A DNA stretch of 64,000 nt from Cereibacter sphaeroides (GTDB lineage: Bacteria; Pseudomonadota; Alphaproteobacteria; Rhodobacterales; Rhodobacteraceae), in the NCBI GenBank assembly GCA_003243455.1, contig QFQS01000003.1, forward strand, positions 124,001 to 188,000. Reading direction: 5' to 3'. The position numbers and the translations under genes are program-made. Positions 49,555 through 59,196 of this stretch are shown here, piece by piece (positions within the stretch are counted from its first letter, which is position 1; each line of letters opens with the position of its first letter). The notes below the pieces were generated by a model. It did not search any database. It was given only the letters and a program-made list of their open reading frames with translations, and was not told the origin of the DNA.

Positions 49555-51057
49555 TCAGTCCTGATCCGCAAGATAGTTCGCGCCGATATAAGACCCGGGA
49601 TCAAGGATCGTCCCGGCGGTCTGCGAAAGATAACCCGTCAGTGGCCCCGCGAACAATGTCAGGGCGACCATGCAGGCGATCAACCCGCCGATGGCGACGA
49701 AGGGCAGAGGGCCAGCAGCCTCGACGGGATTTTCCGGCTCACCAGCCGCCTTCCAGAACAGCGTACTGCCCGCCGTCGCCAGCCCGATGATCGTCAGAAG
49801 CGAGGTGATCAGGACTGCCGGCCAGACCGTCATCATGTCGAACCGCGCCGCATCCAGGATCAGCAGCTTGCCCAGGAACCCCGACAGCGGCGGCAGCCCG
49901 GCAATGGCGATGGCCGCGACAAAGAACAGCGCCGCCGTCAACCCATTCCGCGGGATCGGCGCCCGCGCCTCGCGAACGGTATCGTCACCCCGCGCGCGCA
50001 GGATCATGTCGGTCAGCAGGAACAGCGCCGCCGTGGCAAGGGTGGAGTGGACCAGATAGTAAAGCGCCGCCGTGATCGACTGCTGCGTGAACAACGAGAT
50101 GCCCGTGAACAGCGTCCCGATCGACCCGATGGCGGCAAAGGACACCAGCCGCGCCAGCCCCCGCGCGCCCAGCACACCGATCGCACCCACCGCCATAGTG
50201 ACCAGCGCCGCAGGCAACAGGATATCGGCGATCATCGGTCCGATGGCCGGCACCTCAGGTGGCAGAATCCCGGCAAAGACCCGGATCATCGCATAAGCCC
50301 CGACCTTGGTCATGATGGCGAACAGCGCCGCCACCGGACCCGGCGCATTGGCATAGGTGCCCGGCAGCCAGAAATGCAGTGGCACCAGCGCGCCCTTGAT
50401 CGCGAAGACCAGGAACAGGAACACCGCCGCCACCCGGAAAAGCCCGGCATCCCCCTCGGGCAGCAGCATCGCCTTCTCGGCCAGGTCCGCCATGTTGAGC
50501 GTCCCAGTCACCGAATAAAGCGTCGCCAGCGCGAACAGGAACAGCGTCGAGCCGAGCAGGTTGAAGGCCACATACTGCAACCCCGCCCGCAACCGGTCCC
50601 GCCCGCCACCGTGGATCATCAGCCCGTAGGAGGCGATCAGCAGCACCTCGAAGAAGACGAAAAGGTTGAACAGATCGCCTGTCAGGAACGCTCCGTTCAG
50701 ACCCATCATCTGAAACATGAACAGCGCGTGGAAATGCCGCCCGCGCCGGTCCCAGTCGGTGCCCACGACGTAAAGCTGCACGAAGAACGCCAGCACCGCC
50801 GTCAGCACCAGCATCTGCGCCGAAAGCCGGTCCAGCATCAGAACGATGCCGAACGGCGCAGGCCAGTCGCCAAGGAAATAGGCCTCGGGCGGGCCAAAGC
50901 TCGCCGCATGCAGCAGCATCGCGGCCACAGCCCCCAGCGCCAGCGTGGCGCCAAGTCCGAAGATCCGCTGCAACAGGATATCGTTGCGCATCGCCAGAAC
51001 CATCAGCGCCGCAACGATTGCGGGCAGGACGACCGGCACGATGATCCAGTGGCTCAC
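49555..51057 (-). CDS. mrpD: Na+(K+)/H+ antiporter subunit D
   Basis: 500-residue, about 14-helix protein homologous to complex I subunits NuoM/NuoN. Conserved charged residues for proton transfer appear in FFEVLLIASYGLMIHGG and KGALVPLHFWLPGTYANAPGPVAALFAIMTKVGAYAMIRVF. The length is normal for MnhD. ATGA overlap with mrpC. Part of the seven-subunit Mrp complex for Na+ or K+ efflux and pH homeostasis. Confidence 0.95.
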   Translation of the reverse strand: MSHWIIVPVVLPAIVAALMVLAMRNDILLQRIFGLGATLALGAVAAMLLHAASFGPPEAYFLGDWPAPFGIVLMLDRLSAQMLVLTAVLAFFVQLYVVGTDWDRRGRHFHALFMFQMMGLNGAFLTGDLFNLFVFFEVLLIASYGLMIHGGGRDRLRAGLQYVAFNLLGSTLFLFALATLYSVTGTLNMADLAEKAMLLPEGDAGLFRVAAVFLFLVFAIKGALVPLHFWLPGTYANAPGPVAALFAIMTKVGAYAMIRVFAGILPPEVPAIGPMIADILLPAALVTMAVGAIGVLGARGLARLVSFAAIGSIGTLFTGISLFTQQSITAALYYLVHSTLATAALFLLTDMILRARGDDTVREARAPIPRNGLTAALFFVAAIAIAGLPPLSGFLGKLLILDAARFDMMTVWPAVLITSLLTIIGLATAGSTLFWKAAGEPENPVEAAGPLPFVAIGGLIACMVALTLFAGPLTGYLSQTAGTILDPGSYIGANYLADQD

Positions 51058-51395
51058 CCCTGCTGCCCCTTATCGTCGTTCGTGTCGATGCGATCGTCGC
51101 CCGTCTCTAGAAACGCACCCAAGGCCAGCATCACCAGAACCGCGCTCATCCCGAAGGAAATGACGATCGCGGTCAGTACCAGCGCCTGCGTCAGCGGGTC
51201 GGTATAGCCGACCGCCTCTGCGTCAAGGATCGGCGGCCGGTTCGTCACGATCCGTCCCGAGGCGAAGATGAACAGGTTCACCGCATAGGACAAAAGCGCC
51301 AGTCCCAGGATGACCGGAAAGCTCTGCCGGCGCAGGATCAGGAATATCCCCGCGGCGGTCAAAAGCCCGATGGCGCTGGCAAGCAGATACTCCAC
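51054..51395 (-). CDS. mrpC: Na+(K+)/H+ antiporter subunit C
   Basis: 113-residue NuoK-like subunit with three helices (YLLASAIGLLTAAGIFLIL, VILGLALLSYAVNLFIF, TDPLTQALVLTAIVISFGMSAVLVMLA), typical of MnhC. The start is a GTG at 51395 directly after the mrpAB stop (1 nt gap) with a GGAGGGCG site inside the end of mrpAB; an open extension in the same frame has no homology. Overlaps mrpD by ATGA. Confidence 0.94.
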   Translation of the reverse strand: MEYLLASAIGLLTAAGIFLILRRQSFPVILGLALLSYAVNLFIFASGRIVTNRPPILDAEAVGYTDPLTQALVLTAIVISFGMSAVLVMLALGAFLETGDDRIDTNDDKGQQG

Positions 51396-51396
51396 C

Positions 51397-54237
51397 CTAG
51401 CGCCCTCCCTTGCCCGAAGGGTCGATGTCGAAAGGCCGCGTGTTGACCGTCTCACCCGCCCGGATCGCAAGACGAGAGATCGAGGCCAGTGCCAGCATCA
51501 CCGCACCCAGAACGCACAGGAACACGCCAAGGTCGAACAGGGCGGCAGTGGCCAGCTCGAACTTGTCCAGCGGCGGAATGGTGACGTAAGCATAGGCCGA
51601 GGTCAGGAAGGGCATCCCGTTGAACCATGCCCCGATCCCCGTCGCGCAGGCGACCAGCACTCCCCCGCCGATCAGCGCGTGATGCGGAATCCGCTGCCGC
51701 GCGGCGGCCCAGGCAAAGCCCGACGCCATGTATTGCATCAGATAGGCGATGGCGACGATCAGCCCGGCGATGAACCCTCCGCCCGGCTTGTTATGCCCGC
51801 GCAGGAACATGAAGACGCCGACCATCAGCGCCACCGGCAGGATCAGCCGCGTGATGACAACGAACATCATCGGGTGCCGGTCGCCCGCGCGCCCCTTGGG
51901 CTGCGGCCAGGCCAGCAGGCGGTCGTTGGCAGGCCCGCCCCGCAGGATCGCCTCGGCCAGCGCATAGATCACCAGCGCGGCAATACCCAGCACCGTGATC
52001 TCGCCGAAAGTATCATAGCCGCGGAAATCGACGAGAATGACGTTGACGATGTTCGTCCCGCCGCCCTCGGTCTTGGCATTGGCGATGTGAAAGGCGGCGA
52101 TGCTGGGAAAGGCGAAGTCGCGCAGCATCAGCGCCAGGATCAGCGCGCCGGCACCAAGGCCCGCCACACCAGCGATAACCGCATCGCGGATTAGCCTGCT
52201 GCGCCGCTCGGGCATGGTGATCTTGGGCAGGAAGTTCAGCGCCAGAAGCAGCAGGATCACCGTCGCGACCTCGACCGAGATCTGGGTCAGCGCAAGGTCG
52301 GGCGCCGACAGGTAGATAAAGGCGACCGAGACCATCAGCCCCACGACACCCACCAGAACCAGCGACAACAGCCGGTTGCGATGAACAAGCGCGACCGAAA
52401 TCGTGGCCCCGCAGAGCAGAATCCAGCCCGCCAGCGCCACAGGTTCCGCCGGCGTTGCCGCGCGCGCACCGGGCAGGTGAGCGCCGCCAGAAAAGGCCCA
52501 AACCCCCGCCGCCGCCATGACCACTATCCCCACGGCAAAGGCGCGGGTCAGCGATCCGTCGTGCCAGCGGCCGGTCAGCCGCTCGGCCCCCTTGGTCGCC
52601 GCGGCGAGAACGCCCTCGAACATCGGCTTGGCCGCCGGGATGCGCATCGCGGCCCAGAAACGACTGAGCGGCTGGTGCAGCAGGGCCAGCGACAGACCGC
52701 CCGCAATGGCGCCCAGCGACATCCAGAAGGCGGGGACGAACCCATGCCAATGGGTAATCTTCACCACGGCCACTCCGCCCGTCACCGCATCCGCTGCCGT
52801 TGCCGCCAGCCAGCCGAAGATCGCCATCGGGGCAAGGCCGCTGACGATCACCAGCGCGGCGAGCAGCGCCGGGGCCACCCACAGGCCGAACTGCGGGTCA
52901 TGCGGGCGATGCGGATAGTCCTCGCGCACCGGCCCCAGGAAAACCTGCCCGATGAAGCGAAAGGAATAGGCCACCGAAAACGTGGCCCCGATCACCGCCA
53001 GCGCCGAGATCAGCCAGGAGTTTGCGGCCCAGACCGCGTGATCGGCCGCCTCCAGCATCATCTCTTTCGACAGGAACCCGTTCAGAGGCGGAATGCCCGC
53101 CATCGACAGCGCCGCGATGGTGGAAAAGGTAAAGGTGATGGGCATCAACGTGCGCAAACCGCCCAGACGACGGATATCGCGCGTATGCGCCTCGTGGTCG
53201 ATAATCCCCGCCGACATGAACAGCGCGGCCTTGAAGCTCGCATGGCTCATGATGTGCAGAACCGCCGCCACGGCGGCCTCAGCCGTGCCAAAGCCCAGCA
53301 GCATGGTGATCAGGCCAAGCTGGCTGACGGTCGAAAAGGCAAGGATCGCCTTCAGGTCATTCTTGAACAGCGCGATGACCGCGCCCATGACCATCGTCAC
53401 CAGCCCGGTCGTTGCCACCAGATAGAACCATTCCGGCGTGCCCGACATCACCGGCCAAAGCCGCGCCATCAGGAAGATGCCGGCCTTCACCATCGTGGCC
53501 GAATGCAGATAGGCCGACACCGGCGTGGGCGCCGCCATGGCATGCGGCAGCCAGAAGTGGAACGGGAACTGCGCCGATTTGGTGAAACAGCCCAGAAGGA
53601 TCAGCAAAAGCGCTGGCAGATACCAGGGTGAGGACTGTATCGCCTCTCCCTCCGTCAGGATCACCGACAGATCGAAACTGCCCGCGACATGGCCAAGGAT
53701 CAGCATCCCGGCGATCATCGACAACCCGCCCATGCCAGTCACGACCAGCGCCATCCGCGCGCCCTTGCCGGCGGCAGGGACATGGTTCCAGTAGCCGATC
53801 AACAGGAAAGACGACAGCGATGTCAGCTCCCAGAACACCAGCAAAAGCAGGATGTTGTCCGATAGAACGATCCCCAGCATCGCGCCCTGGAACAGCATCA
53901 GGAAGGTAAAGAACCGTCCCATCGGATCGGTCGCCGCCAAATAGTAGCGGGCGTAAAGAATGATCAGCAGCCCGATCCCAAGGATCAGCACCGCGAACAG
54001 CAGCCCCAGCCCGTCCAGCATGAAATTGGCGTTCAGCCCCAGTTGCGGCAGCCAGTCGATGCGGGTCTGCACCACTTCGCCGCGCAGGACGGCGGGCGCG
54101 TTGATCCCTACCAGTAGCAGCGCCAGCGCGGTCATCAAACCCGCCGACAGCGCACAGGCGTCGCGCCCCGATCGGATCATCAGGCCCGGTAAAATCGCAC
54201 CAAGAAAGGGAATCGCCGCGATCAGGGCAAGAGACAT
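51397..54237 (-). CDS. mrpA: Fused Na+(K+)/H+ antiporter subunits A and B (PhaAB type)
   Basis: 946-residue fusion. The first 600 residues are a NuoL-like transporter (PFHFWLPHAMAAPTPVSAYLHSATMVKAGIFLMARLWP, with lysines and histidines of the proton channel). About 600-790 is the MnhA extension. The last 140 residues (from MMFVVITRLILPVALMVGVFMFLRGHNKPGGGF) are MnhB. Such A-B fusions are known in alphaproteobacteria as PhaAB. First gene of the operon; the 312-nt upstream region holds its likely promoter. Confidence 0.94.
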   Translation of the reverse strand: MSLALIAAIPFLGAILPGLMIRSGRDACALSAGLMTALALLLVGINAPAVLRGEVVQTRIDWLPQLGLNANFMLDGLGLLFAVLILGIGLLIILYARYYLAATDPMGRFFTFLMLFQGAMLGIVLSDNILLLLVFWELTSLSSFLLIGYWNHVPAAGKGARMALVVTGMGGLSMIAGMLILGHVAGSFDLSVILTEGEAIQSSPWYLPALLLILLGCFTKSAQFPFHFWLPHAMAAPTPVSAYLHSATMVKAGIFLMARLWPVMSGTPEWFYLVATTGLVTMVMGAVIALFKNDLKAILAFSTVSQLGLITMLLGFGTAEAAVAAVLHIMSHASFKAALFMSAGIIDHEAHTRDIRRLGGLRTLMPITFTFSTIAALSMAGIPPLNGFLSKEMMLEAADHAVWAANSWLISALAVIGATFSVAYSFRFIGQVFLGPVREDYPHRPHDPQFGLWVAPALLAALVIVSGLAPMAIFGWLAATAADAVTGGVAVVKITHWHGFVPAFWMSLGAIAGGLSLALLHQPLSRFWAAMRIPAAKPMFEGVLAAATKGAERLTGRWHDGSLTRAFAVGIVVMAAAGVWAFSGGAHLPGARAATPAEPVALAGWILLCGATISVALVHRNRLLSLVLVGVVGLMVSVAFIYLSAPDLALTQISVEVATVILLLLALNFLPKITMPERRSRLIRDAVIAGVAGLGAGALILALMLRDFAFPSIAAFHIANAKTEGGGTNIVNVILVDFRGYDTFGEITVLGIAALVIYALAEAILRGGPANDRLLAWPQPKGRAGDRHPMMFVVITRLILPVALMVGVFMFLRGHNKPGGGFIAGLIVAIAYLMQYMASGFAWAAARQRIPHHALIGGGVLVACATGIGAWFNGMPFLTSAYAYVTIPPLDKFELATAALFDLGVFLCVLGAVMLALASISRLAIRAGETVNTRPFDIDPSGKGGR

Positions 54238-54377
54238 ATCCGTGGGCGTTCCGTTCTTGGTCGTATGGTGCGGGGCGTCGGCGGATCGGCCGGGTTCGAT
54301 GCCCCGAACTCTGGTTCCCGGTGATGACGCCTCGGGCGCGGCCCGTCAACCGAAACCGGCCATATGCCGGCCCTGCG

Positions 54378-54450
54378 GAGAGGCTGGGGAGGGGACTGTC
54401 TGCCCCCTCCCCAGACCCCACTCCCGCGGATATTTGTGCAAGGTGAATGA
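54378..54450. repeat. Dispersed intergenic repeat, copy 2 (upstream of mrpAB)
   Basis: GAGAGGCTGG start, G-run/C-run hairpin (GGGGAGGGGAC...CCCCTCCCC), then CCCACTCCCGC and GGATATTTGTGCAAGGTGAATGA. The order and the end match copy 1 at 19338-19402. On the plus strand the final ATG opens only a short frame (54447 onward), with no sign of coding. Confidence 0.7.
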
Positions 54451-54524
54451 AAAGGGGCGTTAACCAAGGTGAAGTCGGGGTTAACGGGGAAAAATATACG
54501 TTATTTATCAGTATTTTAGACTGC

Positions 54525-54540
54525 ATTGCACGCGTGCAAT
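54525..54540. promoter_or_regulatory. 16-bp perfect palindrome, possible operator
   Basis: ATTGCACG/CGTGCAAT with no mismatch and no spacer, next to an AT-rich promoter-like stretch upstream of mrpAB and 9 nt after the end of the exporter gene. The form fits a dimeric repressor site (LacI-type sites look similar). It has no T-run, so it is unlikely to be a terminator. Confidence 0.45.
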
Positions 54541-54549
54541 CACGCCCTG

Positions 54550-55473
54550 TCACCCTTGCGGGGTCATAACCTTGCGTTGCTTCGCCCGCTCGATCCCCAA
54601 CTGACGCTCGCGCCAGATGATCAGGATACCCGCCGTGACGACAAGCGCCGCTCCGAACAACATCGTCAGCGTCGGCACCTCGGCAAACAGGAAGTATCCG
54701 AAGGCCAGCGAGAACAGCATCGACACATACTCGAACGGCGCCACCACCGAGGCATGCGCCTCACGATAGCTGGACGTCAGCAGGATCTGCCCCACGCCGC
54801 CCAGCAGTCCGACAGCCACCAGCATGACCATCTCGGCGGGATCGGGCATGACCCAGCCGAAGGGCAGGGTAACGAAGGAAAGCACTGTCGAGGTGGCCGA
54901 GAACCAGAAGACGATGGCCGACGTGCTCTCGGTCAGAACCAGCTTGCGCACGAAGACCTGCGCCAGCGCCGCGAAAACCGCGCCGCCCAGCACCAGCATC
55001 GCGCCCAAAGCCTCGGCGGTTTCCACCTGACCGTTCTGCAGCGTCGTCAGCCGGGGCGACAGAACGATCAGCACGCCCGCCATCCCAAGCGCCACGGAAG
55101 CCATTCGAAAGAACCGCACCTGTTCGCCCAGAAACATCGCTGCGAATACGACAGTCAGCAGCGGCGCCGCATAACCGATTGCCGTCACCTCGGGCAGCGG
55201 CAGATAAGCCAGCCCGGCAAAACCCAGCCCCATCGCGCTGGTGCCGACAACCCCGCGCCAGACATGGCCCAGCGGTTGTACCGTGCGCAGACCTGTGGCC
55301 AGCTCTCTCCGCCAGGCAAGCCAACCCATGATGACCGGGATCGCGAATAGCGAGCGAAAGAATACCGCCTCTCCCGGTGGCACACGGTCGGCAACGGCCT
55401 TGATCAGCACCGCCATCACGGTAAAGACCAGCACCGAGGCGATCTTGTAGGAAATGCCGCGAAGGGGTCGCAT
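54550..55473 (-). CDS. DMT-family transporter (EamA)
   Basis: 307-residue, ten-helix drug/metabolite transporter with two EamA repeats (about 8-135 and 150-285; VFFRSLFAIPVIMGWLAWRRE, FRMASVALGMAGVLIVLSP in the first, EYVSMLFSLAFGYFLFAEVPT and GAALVVTAGILIIWRERQ in the second). It moves a small metabolite across the inner membrane; the substrate cannot be told. Same strand as the mrp operon; divergent from adenine deaminase. Confidence 0.9.
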   Translation of the reverse strand: MRPLRGISYKIASVLVFTVMAVLIKAVADRVPPGEAVFFRSLFAIPVIMGWLAWRRELATGLRTVQPLGHVWRGVVGTSAMGLGFAGLAYLPLPEVTAIGYAAPLLTVVFAAMFLGEQVRFFRMASVALGMAGVLIVLSPRLTTLQNGQVETAEALGAMLVLGGAVFAALAQVFVRKLVLTESTSAIVFWFSATSTVLSFVTLPFGWVMPDPAEMVMLVAVGLLGGVGQILLTSSYREAHASVVAPFEYVSMLFSLAFGYFLFAEVPTLTMLFGAALVVTAGILIIWRERQLGIERAKQRKVMTPQG

Positions 55474-55588
55474 CAGTCACTCCGGGGAACAAATGCGGTG
55501 ATAGCCTGCAGGCTGGCGCGTGCAAGGAAGAACTGCCTCTGGACGGCACCGAGCTGGTCGGTTTGACTGGAGGCAAAGGAGCTGGCCT

Positions 55589-57292
55589 ATGACCCGACCA
55601 AGCCTTTCCGATCTGATCGACCAGGGGCGCGGCGTCGTGCCTGCCGATCTGCTGCTGCGCGGCGGGCGCGTGTTCGACTTGATCACGGGCGAACTGGTGG
55701 AAACCGATGTCGCAATCTGCGGCGATACCATCGTGGGCGTCTTTGGCGATTATCAGGGGCGGCGAGAGATCGACTGCACCGGGCGTATTCTTGCCCCCGG
55801 TTTCATCGACACGCATCTCCACATCGAGTCCTCGCTGGTCACCCCCTATGAGTTCGACCGCTGCGTCGGCCCGCGCGGCGTGACCACCGCGATCTGCGAC
55901 CCGCATGAAATTGCGAATGTCTGCGGGCTGGAGGGCATCCGCTACTTCCTGGAAGCCAGCGCGGAAACCGTAATGGACATCAGGGTGCAGCTTTCGTCCT
56001 GCGTCCCCTCGACCCATATGGAGACGGCCGGGGCGCGGCTGCTGGCCGAAGATATGACCCCACTGATGAACCACCCCCGGGTGATCGGTCTGGCAGAATT
56101 CATGAACTTCCCCGGCGTGCTGTTCAAAGATGCCGATTGCCTTGCCAAGCTGGAGGTGTTTCGCGGCCGCCACATCGACGGCCACGCCCCGTTGCTGCGC
56201 GGCAATGACCTGAACGGCTATATCAGCGCGGGCATCCGCACCGAGCATGAGGCGACCACGGCGGAAGAGGCGCTGGAAAAGCTACGCAAGGGCATGAGGG
56301 TGCTGATCCGTGAGGGGTCGGTCTCGAAAGACTTGCATGCGCTTGCGCCGATCCTGACCGAGCGCCATGCGCCCTACCTTTGTCTTTGCACCGATGACCG
56401 CAATCCGCTGGACATCGCCGAGCATGGTCATCTGGACTACATGATCCGCACCCTCATTGCGCTTGGCTGTCCTCCTCTGGCGGTCTATCGCGCGGCCAGC
56501 CTGTCGGCAGCCGAGGCATTCGGGTTGAAGGATCGCGGTCTGATCGCTCCGGGAAAGCGCGCCGATATCGCGGTGATCGACACGCTGGAAGGTTGCCATG
56601 CCTCGCTGGTGCTTTGCGGCGGCGTCGAGGCGGGTCCAGCCGCCTATTCTGCGCGGGGCATCGTGCCGCCGGTGGCACGGCAATCCGTCAGGGCGCCGAC
56701 CGTGGCAGCCAGCGATTTCCGTACCTCGGGAAACCGGGCCGAAACCCCGGTGATCGGGATCGTGCCGGGCAAGATCATCACCCAGCACCTGACGCGGGAC
56801 ATTGCGCCAAGCGATGGTGACAAGCGCCCCGATCCTGCGCGCGACCTGATCAAGATCGCGGTGATCGAGCGGCATGGGGTCAACGGCAACCGCACCACCG
56901 GTTTTGTCGAAGGCTTTGGCCTGAAGCGCGGCGCCATCGCCTCGACCGTCTGCCACGATCACCACAACATCGCGGTGGTTGGCGCTGACTATGACGACAT
57001 GGCGCTGGCCGCGAACCGGCTGGGCCAGATCGAAGGGGGCTTCGTGGTCGTCGAAGGTGGCCGTGTGCTGGCTGAACTCGCGTTGCCGGTCGCGGGGCTG
57101 ATGAGCCTGGAGCCGTTCGAGGCGGTGCGAGAAAACCTTGTCGCCTTGCGCGCCGCTGCGCGGTCATTGGGTGTGACTTTGGAGGAGCCGTTCCTGCAGC
57201 TTGCCTTCCTGTGCCTGCCGGTGATCCCACATCTGAAGATCACCGATCATGGAATGGTCGATGTAGACCGGTTCGAGGTCATCAGCCCGTAA
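55589..57292 (+). CDS. ade: Adenine deaminase
   Basis: 567-residue amidohydrolase converting adenine to hypoxanthine. The first metal motif is H76-L-H78 in GFIDTHLHIESS. VTTAICDPHEIANVCG, EFMNFPGV and IDGHAPLLRG follow, then the cap domain with HDHHNIAVVG, all typical of the Ade type. The start at 55589 follows AAGGAG; an upstream in-frame start would add 23 unrelated residues. Its tail overlaps the convergent epimerase gene by 11 nt. Belongs to purine salvage. Confidence 0.94.
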   Translation: MTRPSLSDLIDQGRGVVPADLLLRGGRVFDLITGELVETDVAICGDTIVGVFGDYQGRREIDCTGRILAPGFIDTHLHIESSLVTPYEFDRCVGPRGVTTAICDPHEIANVCGLEGIRYFLEASAETVMDIRVQLSSCVPSTHMETAGARLLAEDMTPLMNHPRVIGLAEFMNFPGVLFKDADCLAKLEVFRGRHIDGHAPLLRGNDLNGYISAGIRTEHEATTAEEALEKLRKGMRVLIREGSVSKDLHALAPILTERHAPYLCLCTDDRNPLDIAEHGHLDYMIRTLIALGCPPLAVYRAASLSAAEAFGLKDRGLIAPGKRADIAVIDTLEGCHASLVLCGGVEAGPAAYSARGIVPPVARQSVRAPTVAASDFRTSGNRAETPVIGIVPGKIITQHLTRDIAPSDGDKRPDPARDLIKIAVIERHGVNGNRTTGFVEGFGLKRGAIASTVCHDHHNIAVVGADYDDMALAANRLGQIEGGFVVVEGGRVLAELALPVAGLMSLEPFEAVRENLVALRAAARSLGVTLEEPFLQLAFLCLPVIPHLKITDHGMVDVDRFEVISP

Positions 57293-58562
57293 GGATCGTC
57301 TGACCCTTGGTCAGCAATCCGCGCGTGATGCTGCCCGTTTGCGGCAAGAGCGGGATAAGACACGCCTGCACCGCATGATAAAGGTCGGGCTTGCCGGTGA
57401 ACACCCGCGAGACGGGCCGCAGATTGTCGTCAAGCTCAGGCCACCAGCCACCCTGTTCATGGTCGATCACATGCGTGGTCACAAAGCTCCATATCCGGCG
57501 ATACCAGCCTTCGAAGCGTGGATCATCGCTGATCCGGCGCAGGACCGAGGCGGCGGCGATGCCTTCCGCGCAGGGCCACCAGTAGCGGTCGCTGCGATCG
57601 GGCCGGTCTTTCCAGTCGAGCGTGTAGTAGAACCCGCCCTTCGCGTGGTCCCACCCAATATCGCAGGTCTTCAGGAACAGGCGCTGCGCCGCCTCGGGCA
57701 GCCAGTCGAGCCTGCGCTGGCCCAACTCCCAAAGCTGCACCAGCAGCCGTGACCATTCAAGTGCGTGACCAGGCGTCGAGCCTGCCGGGCGGAACATCGG
57801 ATCGCCCTGATAGTCGCGGTCCACCGCCCAGGTATCGGTGAAATGCTCGGCCACGCGCCAGCCCTCGGCGCGGGCATGGCAGTTGATGATCAGCGCGGCA
57901 ATCCGTTCGGCCATCGTCAGATAGCGCGCATCGCCCGTCGCCTCGAACGCCGCCATCAGCGCTTCGGTCAGGTGCATGTTCGAGTTCTGGCCGCGATAGG
58001 GGCCAAGAGACGACCAGTCGGCGGCATATTCCTCGGTCGTGGCACCAGCGTCGTCGTCCCAAAACCGATTGAGCAGAACGTCCGTCACATCCGCCAGCAG
58101 ACGGTCGGCATCGGGATGGCCGACGACTTTGGCCGATGATGCAGCCAGCAGGACGAAGGCATGACCATAGGCTTGCTTGGTAGAATTGACTGCGCCGCGG
58201 TCGTTCGCGGTCCAGAAATAGCCGCCCTGCACCTTGTCGTCGTGGTGGCTGCGCAGGAATTGCATGCCGTGGTCGATCATCCGGTCAGCGCCCGGCAGGC
58301 CCAGCAGATGCGCCATGGCAAAACAGTGGATCATTCGTGTCGTGTCGTGCAGTCCCCGGACGGTGCCGCTCTCGCTCGGCGCGGGCAGGGGGCGGCCAGC
58401 GTCGTCAAGGCTGAAGAAGCCGCCCTTGGGGTTGACGGTCGCCGGACCGAAGAAATCGAAAAGCCCTCGCGCCTGATCCAGCAGCCAAAGCCGGTGGGTC
58501 TGCCTTTCTGTAAAAGGTGTCCCCGCTGTAATCCAGTCGCCGCCGATGCCGGGTTTGATCAT
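57282..58562 (-). CDS. AGE-family sugar epimerase/isomerase
   Basis: 426-residue (alpha/alpha)6-barrel protein of the N-acylglucosamine 2-epimerase family, related to the aldose-ketose isomerase YihS. RGLHDTTRMIHCFAMAHLLG, GGYFWTANDRGAVNSTKQAYGHAF, FRPAGSTPGHALEWSRLL, HEQGGWWPELD and GKPDLYHAVQACLIP hold the active-site His, Arg and Glu residues of the family. Mannose/fructose isomerisation is the commonest activity. Start at 58562, preceded by GGGAGG. Confidence 0.87.
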   Translation of the reverse strand: MIKPGIGGDWITAGTPFTERQTHRLWLLDQARGLFDFFGPATVNPKGGFFSLDDAGRPLPAPSESGTVRGLHDTTRMIHCFAMAHLLGLPGADRMIDHGMQFLRSHHDDKVQGGYFWTANDRGAVNSTKQAYGHAFVLLAASSAKVVGHPDADRLLADVTDVLLNRFWDDDAGATTEEYAADWSSLGPYRGQNSNMHLTEALMAAFEATGDARYLTMAERIAALIINCHARAEGWRVAEHFTDTWAVDRDYQGDPMFRPAGSTPGHALEWSRLLVQLWELGQRRLDWLPEAAQRLFLKTCDIGWDHAKGGFYYTLDWKDRPDRSDRYWWPCAEGIAAASVLRRISDDPRFEGWYRRIWSFVTTHVIDHEQGGWWPELDDNLRPVSRVFTGKPDLYHAVQACLIPLLPQTGSITRGLLTKGQTILTG

Positions 58563-58584
58563 CGTGCTGCACCTCCCAACGTTG

Positions 58585-59196
58585 TCACGCGGCTCTGGTC
58601 TTGCGCGAGCTTTGCCGCATCATTCCGATGGCGGCAAGAATGATGACGGCTGGCCCTGTCAACTCGAACAACCAGTTCAGCCGAATGTCTCCAAGCCGCA
58701 TGTTGATCAGCGCGTCGAAATGGTGGAACCCGACTGCCCGCACCGCGACAAATGCCAGAACGAAGACAAAGCCGACCAGCGCAATCCCCGTGCGCCGCAA
58801 AGTGCCACGCATCATGCGCCATAGGGCCAGTCCAAGCACGACCATGGCAATCAGAAGGGACACGATGAAAACAGCCTGCACAATCCGCCTATCCTGATAC
58901 CAGCCCTGCATGTTCGACACGCAGCGTCCGAAAGCGGTCAGGTACGATTGCAGGTCCAGTTGCTTGTTGACGGCCAGCACACATAAAGCCACGCCCAACA
59001 GCAGCCAAAACAGCCTTTCCCGCCTTCGTGTCGCCGATGGAATGCCGCCGCGCACCACCACGGCAAGGCAAAAGCAGGCGGCCATCGCGTAAACACCCAC
59101 TGTCACCCAACCCATGACCGAGGGGTCGCCGATCGTCGGCGACCAGCGTCGCAGGGCGCAACTCTGCGCCTTTGCAAGAAAATCTCCGACCGTCAT
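58585..59196 (-). CDS. Membrane protein, unknown
   Basis: 203-residue protein with five hydrophobic helices (about 28-50, 60-79, 105-127, 134-155 and 180-195). The region SPTIGDPSVMGW before the first helix and LDLQSYLTAFGRCVSNMQGWYQDRRIVQ after the second are recognisable in Rhodobacteraceae proteins of this kind. No function. A start at 59115 (M28) is possible, but the conserved IGDPS segment favours 59196. It lies 22 nt before the epimerase gene on the same strand. Confidence 0.75.
   Translation of the reverse strand: MTVGDFLAKAQSCALRRWSPTIGDPSVMGWVTVGVYAMAACFCLAVVVRGGIPSATRRRERLFWLLLGVALCVLAVNKQLDLQSYLTAFGRCVSNMQGWYQDRRIVQAVFIVSLLIAMVVLGLALWRMMRGTLRRTGIALVGFVFVLAFVAVRAVGFHHFDALINMRLGDIRLNWLFELTGPAVIILAAIGMMRQSSRKTRAA

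Larger units (their letters stand above)
54238..54549. other. Gene-free region upstream of mrpAB
   Basis: 312-nt interval holding the second copy of the dispersed repeat (54378-54450), an AT-rich stretch (54488-54522) and a perfect 16-bp palindrome (54525-54540). The AT-rich stretch, read toward mrpAB, contains TATATT- and TAAAAT-like -10 candidates, so the mrp promoter probably lies here, a leader of over 200 nt away from the start. I see no RNA gene or convincing coding frame. Confidence 0.6.

Noticed and set aside
54447..54600. A short plus-strand frame starting at the ATG of the second repeat copy
   Set aside because: It runs into the antisense of the exporter gene within about 45 codons, has no recognisable content, and its start is explained by the repeat.
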